Made by a program: the position numbers and the translations under genes
Assembly: GCA_030706745.1 (NCBI GenBank)
Contig: JAUZNX010000008.1
Location: 94,328 to 158,327 of the forward strand
DNA length: 64,000 bases
Origin: Bacteroidota bacterium
GTDB taxonomy: Bacteria; Bacteroidota; Ignavibacteria; Palsa-1295
Reading direction: 5' to 3'
Notes under the pieces: generated by a model
The model's input: only the letters and a program-made list of their open reading frames with translations
Told to the model about the DNA's origin: nothing
Databases searched by the model: none
In this document: one piece after another, positions 16,674 to 25,772 of the stretch
How positions within the stretch are numbered: the stretch's first letter is position 1
How the letters are laid out: every line of letters begins with the position of its first letter

Positions 16674-17632
16674 ATGTAGCTGATAAGAATCTGAGTTTGG
16701 AACAAGAAGAAGGGTTGGTCGTGCCTGAACCAAGTGCGGGTTCAGGACGCAGCTTTTCACGCCGCGCGTTTTTGCATTCCAGCATCCTGGGCGTCAGCGG
16801 GCTCGCACTTGCCAGTTGCACGCGTGGGATTATGGACCGCAATGAGATCGAGATCACCCACCGGACGTTTCACATTCCGAATCTCCCAGCGGAGTGGGAT
16901 GGCAAGACCATCACGTTCCTCAGTGACATTCATTCGGGTCCATTCATGGATGTGGACGATCTCAAGCGAGTCGTCAAAACAACCAATGAGTTGAATAGCG
17001 ATCTGATTGTGATGCCAGGTGATTTCGTCACATCGAGCACCAGCGAACTTCCGCCATTGCTCGAGGCCATGTCAGAGCTTCGGGCGCCAATGGGCGTGTT
17101 TGCGTGTACGGGTAATCATGATTATTATGCCGGCGTGGACGACGTGAGCCGGGGCGTGGAGGACACACCGATTCAGATGCTCCGCAACAGCAACGCGAAG
17201 CTCATGATCAATGGTCAGCCACTGTATCTTATTGGCGTGGATGATGATGATGCCAAGGATGTCACCCGATATGTCGAGGGCCATGCGGCTCCGCATATCG
17301 AAGCCGCATACCATGGAGTGCCCGAAAATGCGGCATCCGTCCTTATGTGTCACAAGCCGTATCATTTCGAGTCGTTCGCCAAAACGAATGTGGGCCTGAT
17401 GCTAAGTGGCCACACGCATGGTGGACAGATCGTACTTGGCCGGATCGGCGAGACCGTTATGGCATTCAGCACGATCGCATCGAAATACGTCGAAGGTATT
17501 TACCTGCCGCGCGAGTCGAGATCGCAAACGCAGATGTACGTCTCACGTGGTATCGGGGTGGTTGGCTTGCCAATCCGGATTAACTGCCCGCCGGAGATTA
17601 CAAGGATCACACTGGCTCGCCCCGTGGTTTAA
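16670..17632 (+). CDS. Tat-exported metallophosphoesterase lipoprotein (YkuE/YaeI-like)
   Basis: This 320-residue protein has a twin-arginine signal SRRAFL (about residues 30-35) with a following hydrophobic stretch and a lipobox LASC (C50). It is therefore probably folded in the cytoplasm, exported by Tat and lipid-anchored. The calcineurin-like metal motifs are all present: DIHSG (D86, H88), GDF, GNHDYY, a later MCHKP and LSGHTHGGQ. It hydrolyses phosphate mono- or diesters with a two-metal centre. YkuE-type enzymes are membrane-surface phosphoesterases, but the substrate here is unknown. It is translationally coupled to the upstream membrane protein. Confidence 0.9.
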   Translation: MNVADKNLSLEQEEGLVVPEPSAGSGRSFSRRAFLHSSILGVSGLALASCTRGIMDRNEIEITHRTFHIPNLPAEWDGKTITFLSDIHSGPFMDVDDLKRVVKTTNELNSDLIVMPGDFVTSSTSELPPLLEAMSELRAPMGVFACTGNHDYYAGVDDVSRGVEDTPIQMLRNSNAKLMINGQPLYLIGVDDDDAKDVTRYVEGHAAPHIEAAYHGVPENAASVLMCHKPYHFESFAKTNVGLMLSGHTHGGQIVLGRIGETVMAFSTIASKYVEGIYLPRESRSQTQMYVSRGIGVVGLPIRINCPPEITRITLARPVV

Positions 17633-17779
17633 TTGAATTGCGAATACGTCCCTGACCCAGCTTTAGCACTATCCCGCGAATGAAGCGATTCCCGGCTTCA
17701 CTTTTCCGGCGATCATGCTGTTGAGCGACGGAATTTCACGACGCCGCTCGATACCAACATACTCTTCCTCTGCGACACT

Positions 17780-18253
17780 ATGACACGCCGCCCGCATATC
17801 ACCATATATACCGATGGGGCCTGTTCCGGCAATCCGGGACCGGGCGGATTTGGTGCCGTCCTTCTGGATAGTGAAGGTCGGCGCCGCGAACTCTCGCAAG
17901 GGTTTAAGAATACAACCAATAACCGCATGGAGTTACGCGGCGTGATTGCGGCGCTCGAAGCTTTAAAAATGCCGTGCGATGTGACACTCTACACTGATTC
18001 GCAGTATGTGGTCAATGCGTTCAATAAAGGCTGGCTGGTGTCCTGGCAAAAGAAAGGCTGGCGCAAGGCGGATAAATCGCCCGTGCTGAATATCGATCTC
18101 TGGCAACGGCTCCTGCCGCTTACGAACGAGCATAACGTCGAGTTCAAGTGGACCAAAGGCCATGCCGGTGACCGCGAGAACGAGCGTTGCGATGAGCTTG
18201 CCGTTCAGGCCACACAAATGCCGGGCTTGCTTGAAGATCGTCCTGCCGTTTAG
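17780..18253 (+). CDS. rnhA: Ribonuclease HI
   Basis: This 157-residue protein has normal family length. The start ITIYTDGACSGNPGPGGFG holds the first catalytic Asp. E51 lies in NNRMELRGVI, D73 in LYTDSQYV, H128 in TKGHAGDREN and the last Asp at D138 (ENERCDELA). It degrades the RNA strand of RNA-DNA hybrids, such as R-loops and Okazaki primers. It is convergent with the MFS gene downstream. This is a confident assignment. Confidence 0.96.
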   Translation: MTRRPHITIYTDGACSGNPGPGGFGAVLLDSEGRRRELSQGFKNTTNNRMELRGVIAALEALKMPCDVTLYTDSQYVVNAFNKGWLVSWQKKGWRKADKSPVLNIDLWQRLLPLTNEHNVEFKWTKGHAGDRENERCDELAVQATQMPGLLEDRPAV

Positions 18254-18335
18254 TGTGGAGCTGTCTTCCACACAATTCTTCATGTCAAAGCGGGCTATGC
18301 AGTAATACTCCACGTACACTGCATCAAATCTCTGT

Positions 18336-19583
18336 TCAGATTTCCGCCAGTACAATATCTGACTTCTTCATTCGTCCAAGTTGCGGCACCAGTATGGCGG
18401 TGCCGATAACGACGCCAATCGTCATAAGTCCGCCGAAGATGACTGAGGGCACCAGGCCCATCAGCTTTGCCGCGAGTCCCGACTCGAAGCCGCCGATCTC
18501 GTTCGATGAGCCAATGAACATGGAGTTGATCGCGGAGACGCGGCCGCGCATTGAATCGGGTGTGAGCGATTGCAGGATGGTGAAGCGCGCGACTACACTG
18601 ACGTTATCAAGCGCACCACTCACGACGAGCATCGCCACCGAAAGATAGAAATTCCGCGAGAGTCCGAAGATGATGATCGCGACGCCGAATCCGGCTACGG
18701 CAAAGAGCAGACTCCGTCCAAAATGATCGCCGATGGGCCGGGCAATGAGGATTGCCGCCATGAGCACCGCGCCGATTGAAGGCGCGGCACGCATCATCCC
18801 GTATGCTTCGGGACCGACGTGCAGCACATCGCTGGCGAATACTGGCAGCAAGGAAACCGCACCACCGAACAGGACGGCAAACAGATCGAGAGAAATCGCG
18901 CTAAGCAACAGGGGAGTGTCGAACACGAACCGGAAACCAGCCTTGACGCTTTTGATCACCGATTCACCACGAAGCTGATTCGCATTGTGTGGCGCCTGAA
19001 CCCTCGCAATCGCCAGGAGGGCGGCCGCGAGCAGCACAACCACGCTTGCATAGGATGCCGTAACGCCAGCAAAGCCATACATTACGCCGCCGATTGCAGG
19101 ACCGATGATCGCCGCGGTTTGCCACGTTGTACTGTTCCATGTCGCAGCGTTGGCATAGAGATGTTTCGGCACCAGTTGCGTGCCGAAGCTCGTCGCGGCC
19201 GGCGTGAGAAAGCCATGCGGAATGCCGCCGAAGAAGATCGTAAGATAGACCGGCCATGCGCCATACGCGGCGAACCATGTGGTGCTCGTCGAAAGATAGC
19301 ATAGCATGACCGCTGCCAACGCCATGACGGCGATGGACCAGATGGTGATGCGCTTACGTGAGTGACGGTCGGCGACGTAGCCGCCATAGATTGCGAAGCC
19401 AATGGCAGGGATGGCTTCGGCGAGTCCCGTGAGGCCCAGTGCTAGCGGATCGTGTGTCAGCGCATACACATGCCAGCCGACGACGACGACTTGGATTTGC
19501 AAGCCCAAGGTGAGCAAAAATCGAAAGATCTGAAACGAGCGGTAATCAGGAATTTTGAGAACAGCATAGCGGTCATGCAGCAT
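18336..19583 (-). CDS. MFS transporter (EntS/MFS_3-like exporter)
   Basis: This 415-residue protein has about twelve membrane helices. The conserved loop-2 motif reads GGYVADRHSRKRI (about residues 67-79). The opening YAVLKIPDYRSFQIFRFLLTLG and the LGLTGLAEAIPAI helix are typical of the MFS_3/EntS-like exporters. It probably exports a small molecule or drug using the proton gradient. The substrate is unknown. Its 5' end and upstream region are duplicated as a decayed fragment at 19978-20055. Confidence 0.9.
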   Translation of the reverse strand: MLHDRYAVLKIPDYRSFQIFRFLLTLGLQIQVVVVGWHVYALTHDPLALGLTGLAEAIPAIGFAIYGGYVADRHSRKRITIWSIAVMALAAVMLCYLSTSTTWFAAYGAWPVYLTIFFGGIPHGFLTPAATSFGTQLVPKHLYANAATWNSTTWQTAAIIGPAIGGVMYGFAGVTASYASVVVLLAAALLAIARVQAPHNANQLRGESVIKSVKAGFRFVFDTPLLLSAISLDLFAVLFGGAVSLLPVFASDVLHVGPEAYGMMRAAPSIGAVLMAAILIARPIGDHFGRSLLFAVAGFGVAIIIFGLSRNFYLSVAMLVVSGALDNVSVVARFTILQSLTPDSMRGRVSAINSMFIGSSNEIGGFESGLAAKLMGLVPSVIFGGLMTIGVVIGTAILVPQLGRMKKSDIVLAEI

Positions 19584-19646
19584 GGTGACAGGAGACTAAG
19601 AATCGCGGACGAAGATTCCCACCAGGGCGTCCGTATCTTTGCATTC

Positions 19647-19955
19647 ATGTCTATTTGGGATAATCTGAAGTGGCGGGGCGGCGAGGATGACCCGGACTTC
19701 TGGGACCGAGTTGATGCCGGAAGAGAACTTGCGCCGGAGGTGGATGCTCAGGAGCATAACTTACACGATGAAGTCCACTCGATGGACCGTGAACTCGCAG
19801 TCGCCCGAGCAATGTACGGCCTTAGTCGTACCCGTGACGGTGTGATGTGGGAGAAACTGCAGCAAATGCAAATGCTGCTCGAGGAGAAGAAGGAGCAACT
19901 CCGCGAGACCCAACGGAAGCTAGCGCTGATTGGGGATGGGACGGAGACCGCCTAA
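19647..19955 (+). CDS. Small coiled-coil protein of unknown function
   Basis: ATG 19647 gives a 102-residue protein starting MSIWDNLKWRGGEDDPDFWD. Residues about 35-95 are strongly charged and heptad-like (MWEKLQQMQMLLEEKKEQLRETQRKL), indicating a helical coiled coil. A longer frame exists but would overlap the MFS coding region. It has no signal peptide and no family I recognise. Its leader lies within the MFS promoter region, so the two genes are divergent. Confidence 0.65.
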   Translation: MSIWDNLKWRGGEDDPDFWDRVDAGRELAPEVDAQEHNLHDEVHSMDRELAVARAMYGLSRTRDGVMWEKLQQMQMLLEEKKEQLRETQRKLALIGDGTETA

Positions 19956-19977
19956 CGAGACTCAGAAGTGAGAGGCA

Positions 19978-20055
19978 AATAGGAATTCTGAGAACGGCAT
20001 AGCAGTCGTTCGACGTGCGCCGCTTAGATGGAGAATCGGAGGCGAAGATTCCCAA
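19978..20055 (-). pseudogene. Decayed duplicate of the MFS gene 5' end
   Basis: Read on the minus strand, this starts GGGAATCTTCG and includes DCYAVLRIP-coding sequence. The intact MFS gene has GGGAATCTTCG in its leader and DRYAVLKIP in its first residues. The spacing between the two blocks is also preserved. No start codon in the same relative place and no continuing transporter sequence remain. It is probably the residue of a tandem duplication. Confidence 0.6.
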
Positions 20056-20166
20056 GGCCCCGGTCAAGAGTTATAATGGGATGCAAGATGGCTTGTGCTT
20101 CCCAGTGTTTGAGAATTCGGTCTTGAAGGGTTTATCGCTGAAGAGCGGAAGGGAGACAGTTTGAAT

Positions 20167-22185
20167 TCACACAAAAAGCGAGAGCCAGGATTTAGTCCAT
20201 TCCGATTCTTTGTGGGCAGTGCAAACTTCTTTTGGCAACGGCAACGCGAGGATCGATCCACCTTCTTTCCAAACTATTCTTTTCTCATCAAGTTCGCTCA
20301 GATACTCATCAAATTGCCTTGATGTACTACCAAAGCTTGCTGATATCCGATCGAAAACTTTCTCGACATGAGTGGGTGCAGATTCGCACGCAAGAAAGAC
20401 GAAAGAGGTGGGCTCATCCAATTCATACTGCCGCACTTCAGAAAATCGAGAATCCACGATGTGAACTCGCCCATCATGCACGGAATGCGAGAGTTCAACA
20501 AAGCGACTGCGATGCAGCGACTTCCAATGCTCTACCTGGAATACGATCTGCTTGTAAATCGTCCTGAGTTCCGGGCTGTACTCGAAATTGCGATCGAAAT
20601 AGTATGCATAATCATCAAGCGACAGCCCTGACTCGGCAAGGTACGCCTGCGAGAATACTGTGTCATAACAAGGGTGGTGCTTCGCTTGCGTCATGATGCC
20701 GAACTTTCCCGGGCTCACCTGCAATGGGGCAAAACGTGTTACGACAGTGTAGGTGCGTGCCACTGGAGGGGTGAGATGATACAACCGTGGGATACGCTCT
20801 GCCATTTCGAAGTAGTCTTCTACCGAATCGTTTGGCAGTCCATAGAGGAGGTTGTAGTCTACAACCAGCCGATTGATGTAGGATGCCCTGAGGAGACTCA
20901 CATTGTCGATGGCACGCACCCCCTTGTTCATCGCCTGCAAAACTTTGGTTGAGAAGGATTCGATGCCTGGTTGGACTTCGGTGAAGCCGGCTTCCGTGAG
21001 TAACCGGACTCGTTCCGGAGGATGATTTGCTTTCATCTCCCCCTTAAGGTCAAACTTTGGTCGATGCTGAGCAAGCAGAGGCAACAGTTCGGTGTAATAC
21101 CTCTTTGGCATGATGTAGTCGGAGAAGTGAAACGAATGACTTCCATACATATTTCGCATCTCCTCGAGCATGCTAAGGATTTGCTGGGGAGGTTTGAAAC
21201 GGTATTTTAGTGTCTCATCGTCAATGCCGCAGAACATACAATGCTTCACTTGCCCCCACCAACATCCTCGCGAACTTTCCACCGGCAAAATCTTAGATGC
21301 GATGCGAATCTGATCGACCTGCTGGATATCTTCAAGATCGTCAAACCAATCAGAGTAGTCTGGTACTGGGCTCTCGGCAAGATCTATCTTTGGAGCTCGC
21401 AAGACAATCCGCCGCGGTGATGTCTTTGTGGCAGCAGCAGCAAGAAGTGGCGCGTGCAGCATCTCCAGTGGCATGATTGCTGACGACTCTCCATCGTGAC
21501 CCACCGTGCCAGCAGGCTCTCCATGCTGGAGTAAAAGGCAGTCGAGTTCTTCTCTTCCGCGTAGGACCGCTTGAGCAATATCGACGACCGCTTTCTCCCC
21601 ATCTCCTGTCACGATCGCATCGAGCCAATCAAAGCTCGCTGCAACTGTCGTGGCTGACCGTCCTTCCAATGCATAGCCGCCGAGAACAATGGTGAGGTCG
21701 GGTTGAATTTGCTTCAGTATTTTGGCAAGGGCGATCGACGCAATGGTTTGATCGAACATGCAAGTGAAACCGACCATCGCTGGGGAGGAGGCGAGAATTC
21801 TCTCAGCGCAAAGTGATAGAAATGCCGGGACGACCTCGTGACGCACACCAAAGAAGAGGTCCACCATTTCCTCCGCTGTCCCATATTTGATATTTCGTTT
21901 CTCTTCGACGTATTTCTCGGCCTGCTCGACTAGCCGCTTGATTTGAACTTCGTCGCATTCAGGATCGAGCGCCCCGGAGAATAGGAATTCGTTGATACCC
22001 CAGCACCCCGCGAGAAACTCGTAGGTGGCCAGCGATACCCACCGAAGCAGGCGCGGGGAGGCATGGAAGACTTTCCCGCGTATTCCATTTTGATTGAGGC
22101 ATGCCTTGAGAACCCCGAGTCCGAGCGAGGGCTGGGAGACAGGCCCCCAAGGCATGCTAACTAGAACGACATCTACTTCACCCAC
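20167..22185 (-). CDS. RiPP maturation radical SAM protein with B12-binding-like domain (rSAM_ocin_1-like)
   Basis: I start at GTG 22185, 32 bases after the precursor stop, because VGEVDVVLVSMPWG then matches the family N-terminus; the longest frame begins inside the precursor gene. The 672-residue enzyme has a cobalamin-binding-like Rossmann region (MPWGPVSQPSLGLGVLKACL, later TIVLGGYALEG). A radical-SAM cluster motif ESSRGCWWGQVKHCMFCG follows, C-x7-C-x2-C at about residues 308, 316 and 319, the spacing of RiPP C-methyltransferase-like rSAM proteins. A C-terminal domain of about 150 residues follows. It probably methylates or otherwise modifies unactivated carbons of the peptide encoded directly upstream. 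Confidence 0.9.
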   Translation of the reverse strand: MGEVDVVLVSMPWGPVSQPSLGLGVLKACLNQNGIRGKVFHASPRLLRWVSLATYEFLAGCWGINEFLFSGALDPECDEVQIKRLVEQAEKYVEEKRNIKYGTAEEMVDLFFGVRHEVVPAFLSLCAERILASSPAMVGFTCMFDQTIASIALAKILKQIQPDLTIVLGGYALEGRSATTVAASFDWLDAIVTGDGEKAVVDIAQAVLRGREELDCLLLQHGEPAGTVGHDGESSAIMPLEMLHAPLLAAAATKTSPRRIVLRAPKIDLAESPVPDYSDWFDDLEDIQQVDQIRIASKILPVESSRGCWWGQVKHCMFCGIDDETLKYRFKPPQQILSMLEEMRNMYGSHSFHFSDYIMPKRYYTELLPLLAQHRPKFDLKGEMKANHPPERVRLLTEAGFTEVQPGIESFSTKVLQAMNKGVRAIDNVSLLRASYINRLVVDYNLLYGLPNDSVEDYFEMAERIPRLYHLTPPVARTYTVVTRFAPLQVSPGKFGIMTQAKHHPCYDTVFSQAYLAESGLSLDDYAYYFDRNFEYSPELRTIYKQIVFQVEHWKSLHRSRFVELSHSVHDGRVHIVDSRFSEVRQYELDEPTSFVFLACESAPTHVEKVFDRISASFGSTSRQFDEYLSELDEKRIVWKEGGSILALPLPKEVCTAHKESEWTKSWLSLFV

Positions 22186-22217
22186 GCGAGCTGTGTTTGA
22201 AAGTAAGAACTGTCCCC

Positions 22218-22703
22218 TCAGAGCGTGATTCGGCCGGAATGATCGATGATGATATGTTGTCGCATTAAGTCTCCCTCTCTTGGTACCTCCAAAACGAGGA
22301 TTAGAACGATGACTGCCACGCAAACCACATCTACGCTGTCCGAAACCGCCCCTCCACCCGATGCACCGCTTGCGAAGCCGGCTGCATGCTTTACGGCATT
22401 GGCCGCTGAGTCGGATAGATGGATATTGAGTTTCTTCGCTGCTCCGGCAGGGTCTGAGGCAAATTCCTTGATGTATCGGCCATCGGCGACCACGGCGTTA
22501 TACGCCTTAAGGGCAGCTTCAGAATCCGCAGTGCTAACCTTGAAGTTCGCCTTGTGGGCAGCATCCAAAGCATGCTTTACGGAAGCGGCAAGCGCTTTCG
22601 ATGAGGTGATCAGTTGCTTAGCCTTTCCCAGGTTCGTCTTCTGGTACTCCTCTGGAAAGAGAGGTTCAGCCAGAGATAGTCTTCCCATTTGAAGTGTTGG
22701 CAT
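22218..22703 (-). CDS. Putative RiPP precursor peptide
   Basis: ATG 22703 is preceded at 8 bases by AGGAGA; a GTG one codon earlier is the alternative. The 161-residue product has a helical leader. Residues 81-105 carry FASDPAGAAKKLNIHLSDSA, which resembles the D-P-x-A-A-x-x-L-x-I-x-L-S pattern of nitrile-hydratase-like and related RiPP leaders. A glycine hinge GASGGG (113-118) precedes a core-like tail AVSDSVDVVCVAVIVLILV that continues to residue 161. The valine/isoleucine-rich stretch could be the substrate of carbon methylation, though it also resembles a membrane segment. Position directly upstream of the rSAM gene supports the role. No homolog search was possible. Confidence 0.75.
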   Translation of the reverse strand: MPTLQMGRLSLAEPLFPEEYQKTNLGKAKQLITSSKALAASVKHALDAAHKANFKVSTADSEAALKAYNAVVADGRYIKEFASDPAGAAKKLNIHLSDSAANAVKHAAGFASGASGGGAVSDSVDVVCVAVIVLILVLEVPREGDLMRQHIIIDHSGRITL

Positions 22704-22864
22704 CACTATATTCTCCTATGGTATTATTGAGAACGAAACGGCCTACTCTGTTCAGGATTTTCGGCTACCTCCGTTCGGACCGCAGGCCCGAGTGAACATT
22801 GGCGAAACTAGCGCGCGCATGTCCGATTCCACCCCGACAAAACCACGACAATCGCGGCAGCTGG

Positions 22865-23152
22865 TCACGCGGTGGCGAGATACTCTTGCAGCCAGCCGCC
22901 GTGGAGATCGAGCTTGCGCCGAATGCGACAGCGATAGCGTTCGACACTGGCCTCGCGGATGCAGAGAATCTCGGCGATTCTCCAGCTTGGCAGCATGGCC
23001 ATGACGAGCGCAGCAACGCGGCGTTCCATTGGTGTGAGCATGGGGTAGCGTTCGGCGACCTCATGAAGATTTTGAGCGTAGAAGCCCCCCGAAGCGAGTT
23101 CGGCCTGCTCCCACGCAATGTGCCGTTTTGCACGGCTTCGGCGTTTGGTCAT
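22865..23152 (-). CDS. Small LuxR-type HTH regulator
   Basis: The 95-residue product has a GerE/LuxR-type helix-turn-helix at about residues 37-85: LTPMERRVAALVMAMLPSWR followed by IAEILCIREASVERYRCRIRRKL. There is no receiver or sensor domain. It lies 161 bases upstream of the precursor in the same orientation, so it may control the RiPP locus. Genes of this type elsewhere bind DNA as dimers. The link to the precursor is inferred from position alone. Confidence 0.75.
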   Translation of the reverse strand: MTKRRSRAKRHIAWEQAELASGGFYAQNLHEVAERYPMLTPMERRVAALVMAMLPSWRIAEILCIREASVERYRCRIRRKLDLHGGWLQEYLATA

Positions 23153-23531
23153 GTTCGAGATCAGAACTTCTCCAGTGAAGTGGAGAATGGAAGACCCGTT
23201 TGGGGCAAATTAGTGTATCCTCCGGCCTAAGGACCGAATGGACGTGGCAAACATACGACAGCAATGCGAAAAGCAACCCCACGAAAAACCCACGGTTTTG
23301 TAACAAAAGCGCATTCTATCAGCATAATTTATGATTTTCATCTCCGAAGCCATTATATTGTTCGTGAGATGATGGGCACCCATGATGGGAAAGGATGCTG
23401 GATAAGGGATGAACGATGCGGGTGCACGGGAAGAATAGCATTCTGTCTTATGGACAAAAAGCTGTAAGTCTATATATCGCAATGAAGTTCATGAAGTACA
23501 AACGCTCGCGCGCGAAAGGAACAGCGAAATA
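23153..23531. other. Divergent intergenic region between HTH gene and LD-carboxypeptidase
   Basis: The 379 bases hold a TATATT box with the downstream GGCACC motif on the plus strand (23354-23380). Short open frames here show no family resemblance. GAAAGGAACAG before ATG 23532 is the ribosome site for the peptidase gene. Confidence 0.45.
23354..23380 (+). promoter_or_regulatory. TATATT / GGCACC promoter-like element
   Basis: TATATT at 23354-23359 is followed 15 bases later by GGCACC (23375-23380), with GTGAG between, as in the sites at 12181 and 15031. No good -35 box at 17 bases is visible. It faces the LD-carboxypeptidase gene, about 150 bases away. Confidence 0.5.
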
Positions 23532-24527
23532 ATGGCTGTCATTAAGGCAAGTGCACTTCGTCCCGGAGATGTGATTGGCATTGTCGCTCCGGCAAGTCCT
23601 CCGAGATCTGCGGAGCGAGTTGAACGCTCAGTTCGGTATTTCGAGCGGTTGGGGTATCGGGTCGAAGTGGGGAAGCATTTGACGCCGATCCAAGCAACCC
23701 TCTCCGGTAAATCGGACCGGGCTCAGACTCAGTTGAATGATTATCTCGCAGCTTCGGACAAAGATAGGGTCAGCGACCTTCATGCGATGTTTCGCGCAAA
23801 GCGAGTGAAGGCGATGTTCTATCATCGCGGTGGATATGGCTCAATACGACTGCTGGATCGAATTGACTATGACCTAATCCGGCAAAATCCAAAGATCATC
23901 GTTGGCTATTCCGATGCGACCTCGCTCTTTGCCGCGCTGAATAAGAAAGCTGGGCTTGCTTCATGCTTTTTTGGTCCAATGCCAGGGGTCGATCTCTGGG
24001 ATGATGTCGATCCGTTTGCTGAGGAAAATTTCTGGCGCGCAATGACGAGTACCAAGCCAATCGGCAATTTACCGATGGCTGAAAGTGAAGGCGCATCAGT
24101 GAACATGGTCAAGTCGGTTGTCGAGGGCCGAATGATTGGTGGAAATCTCACGGTCTTTTGCAGCCTGATGGGAACGCCATATCAACCGAGTTTTCGGAAT
24201 GCTATTCCATTTTTGGAGGAGATCGATGAGAAGCCTCGAAGAGTCGATGCCCATTTCGCGCATTTGCGGCTCGCGGGTTTATGGAGTCAATCGAAAGCGG
24301 TGCTGCTCGGTCAGTTTACCAACTGCAATGTCGATGCTGATGCGCCGACCCGAACCCTGAATGAGATTCTTATCGATTATTTCGGTACGCTAAAGATACC
24401 AGTTGTCAGCGGCTTGCCATTCGGTCACGAAGCAAGAAAATGGACGCTGCCATGGGGCGCGAAGCTAAGAGTTGCACAGCGGAAGGGACGCAACGTGATC
24501 TCCGTTTTGGATAGCGCGTTGGAGTGA
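23532..24527 (+). CDS. LD-carboxypeptidase (peptidase family S66)
   Basis: This 331-residue protein has the family's usual length. It trims the terminal D-alanine from tetrapeptide stems during murein recycling, or acts on related peptides. The nucleophile lies in GYSDAT (S127), the Glu in FLEEIDE (E229) and the His in LPFGHEARKW (H299), all in family context. The N-terminus LRPGDVIGIVAPASPP is also characteristic. There is no signal peptide, so it is cytoplasmic. It may be read from the promoter at 23354. Confidence 0.93.
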   Translation: MAVIKASALRPGDVIGIVAPASPPRSAERVERSVRYFERLGYRVEVGKHLTPIQATLSGKSDRAQTQLNDYLAASDKDRVSDLHAMFRAKRVKAMFYHRGGYGSIRLLDRIDYDLIRQNPKIIVGYSDATSLFAALNKKAGLASCFFGPMPGVDLWDDVDPFAEENFWRAMTSTKPIGNLPMAESEGASVNMVKSVVEGRMIGGNLTVFCSLMGTPYQPSFRNAIPFLEEIDEKPRRVDAHFAHLRLAGLWSQSKAVLLGQFTNCNVDADAPTRTLNEILIDYFGTLKIPVVSGLPFGHEARKWTLPWGAKLRVAQRKGRNVISVLDSALE

Positions 24528-24528
24528 A

Positions 24529-24828
24529 TCAGCTTTTTGTTGGGCGATTGTAGAGTGCGCGAAGTTCGTTCTTCGCACGTTCCAGTATGGCTTTACGACG
24601 AGCCGAGAGGTTCTTACCGGCGCGATTGATATAGAAGTTGAGCATTGACATTGCCGATCGAAACGCCGTAGTCTTCCTTCGCGAACTTCGCTCGGCAGAA
24701 CGCTTAAGGGAAATGGCAATCGCTCGCGCCGAGATCTTCTTGAAGACTTCTGGCTCAAGATCGAGCGCATTGCTCTCTTTGGTTACTCGGCCAGACCAAC
24801 GGGATGATTTTATCGAAGGCATGATCAT
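24529..24828 (-). CDS. DUF3175 domain-containing protein
   Basis: The product (about 99 residues from ATG 24828) matches the DUF3175 pattern: SSRWSGRVTKESNALDLEP, then a lysine-rich ISLKRSAERSSRRK, then SAMSMLNFYINRAGKNLS and a charged end. A TTG start 14 codons earlier and an ATG two codons later are alternatives. The family is a small basic protein of unknown function. It is convergent with the peptidase gene, with only one base between the two stops. Confidence 0.82.
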   Translation of the reverse strand: MIMPSIKSSRWSGRVTKESNALDLEPEVFKKISARAIAISLKRSAERSSRRKTTAFRSAMSMLNFYINRAGKNLSARRKAILERAKNELRALYNRPTKS

Positions 24829-24917
24829 TCTGGCAATGTGTTCGTCGCGATCGTTTGAATACAACGACAATCAACATGCCGCTCAGAGGATGTCAGGCAT
24901 AGTGCATTATCGTAGAG

Positions 24918-25772
24918 TTATTCGCCATCGACATGGGTAAGTTGAGAAGCCGACCGAACACTGTGCCGCACTGGCTCGAATCGGTCGCGCCTTGGGATAT
25001 ATTGCCAGGTTCGAGCAGGACGGACTGCAGTCTCAAGACCAATCTGATATTCCTGATCGCTGGCCGAAAGCATTAAACGCGAATCGTTCTGGCTGAGGGT
25101 AATCGAAGTGCCATACAACGGACGGAACGGGAAATGGGTAAATGCGCGGAGCCAGGGAAGCGAGGGGGTCAGATCGTTGACAATGAGTCCTTCAGGCTTA
25201 TTCTGAAACGTGAAGACACCAGCCAAACCAAATTGATGGACTCGATAGGTACTATCATATCCTCCACTATTTGTTGTCACTTTGGCATCACCACCTTCCT
25301 GGAAGAGCACAATGGAGCGGCGGCCAACCATGGCAGTCTTGAAGGAAAGTTGATCGTAAGTCGCCTCCCATGGTCTCGAACGCCAGACCTGATTTGGTGC
25401 CCCATGTTCGAGACGATACGCGGCAAAGACATTGGAGGAGAGCCTCCAAGTCCACTGGGTCGTGAATCCAACCAGTACAAAGCGAATACCGTCCTGCTCG
25501 ACGATGGTGTACACCGCTTTTTTGAGGAGCGGAACTTGGGATCGATGTTCGCCTCGCTTCATCTGTCGCAAAGGGAAAACGGCCGCGAGAAACCACTCGA
25601 TCCGATGAGTCTCGTGATTCGAAAGCCTAATACTTTCTCCGCTGATGCACGATTCGAGTCCGGAGAATTGGACGCGGTCAGGACGGGAGGCCAAGGCAGG
25701 AGAATTAGCAATGCCCAGAGCCAAAAGAAGAAGGAGCGAATATCGAATATGTAACATAAGAACCATAAACAT
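24918..25772 (-). CDS. Secreted protein of unknown function
   Basis: Several starts are possible; ATGs at 25772, 25766 and 25757 all precede the signal peptide MLHIRYSLLLLLALGIANSPALA, and a longer frame to 25838 lacks sense as a signal. The mature part of about 260 residues contains repeated beta-strand-like segments and many aromatic residues. It has neither a T9SS tail nor a lipobox. I recognise no domain. It ends about 90 bases from the DUF3175 start. Confidence 0.7.
   Translation of the reverse strand: MFMVLMLHIRYSLLLLLALGIANSPALASRPDRVQFSGLESCISGESIRLSNHETHRIEWFLAAVFPLRQMKRGEHRSQVPLLKKAVYTIVEQDGIRFVLVGFTTQWTWRLSSNVFAAYRLEHGAPNQVWRSRPWEATYDQLSFKTAMVGRRSIVLFQEGGDAKVTTNSGGYDSTYRVHQFGLAGVFTFQNKPEGLIVNDLTPSLPWLRAFTHFPFRPLYGTSITLSQNDSRLMLSASDQEYQIGLETAVRPARTWQYIPRRDRFEPVRHSVRSASQLTHVDGE

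Noticed and set aside
22185..22323. Longer N-terminus of the rSAM protein (46 more residues)
   Set aside because: It would lie inside the precursor gene in another frame and reads as basic, non-family sequence; the GTG at 22185 fits the family start.
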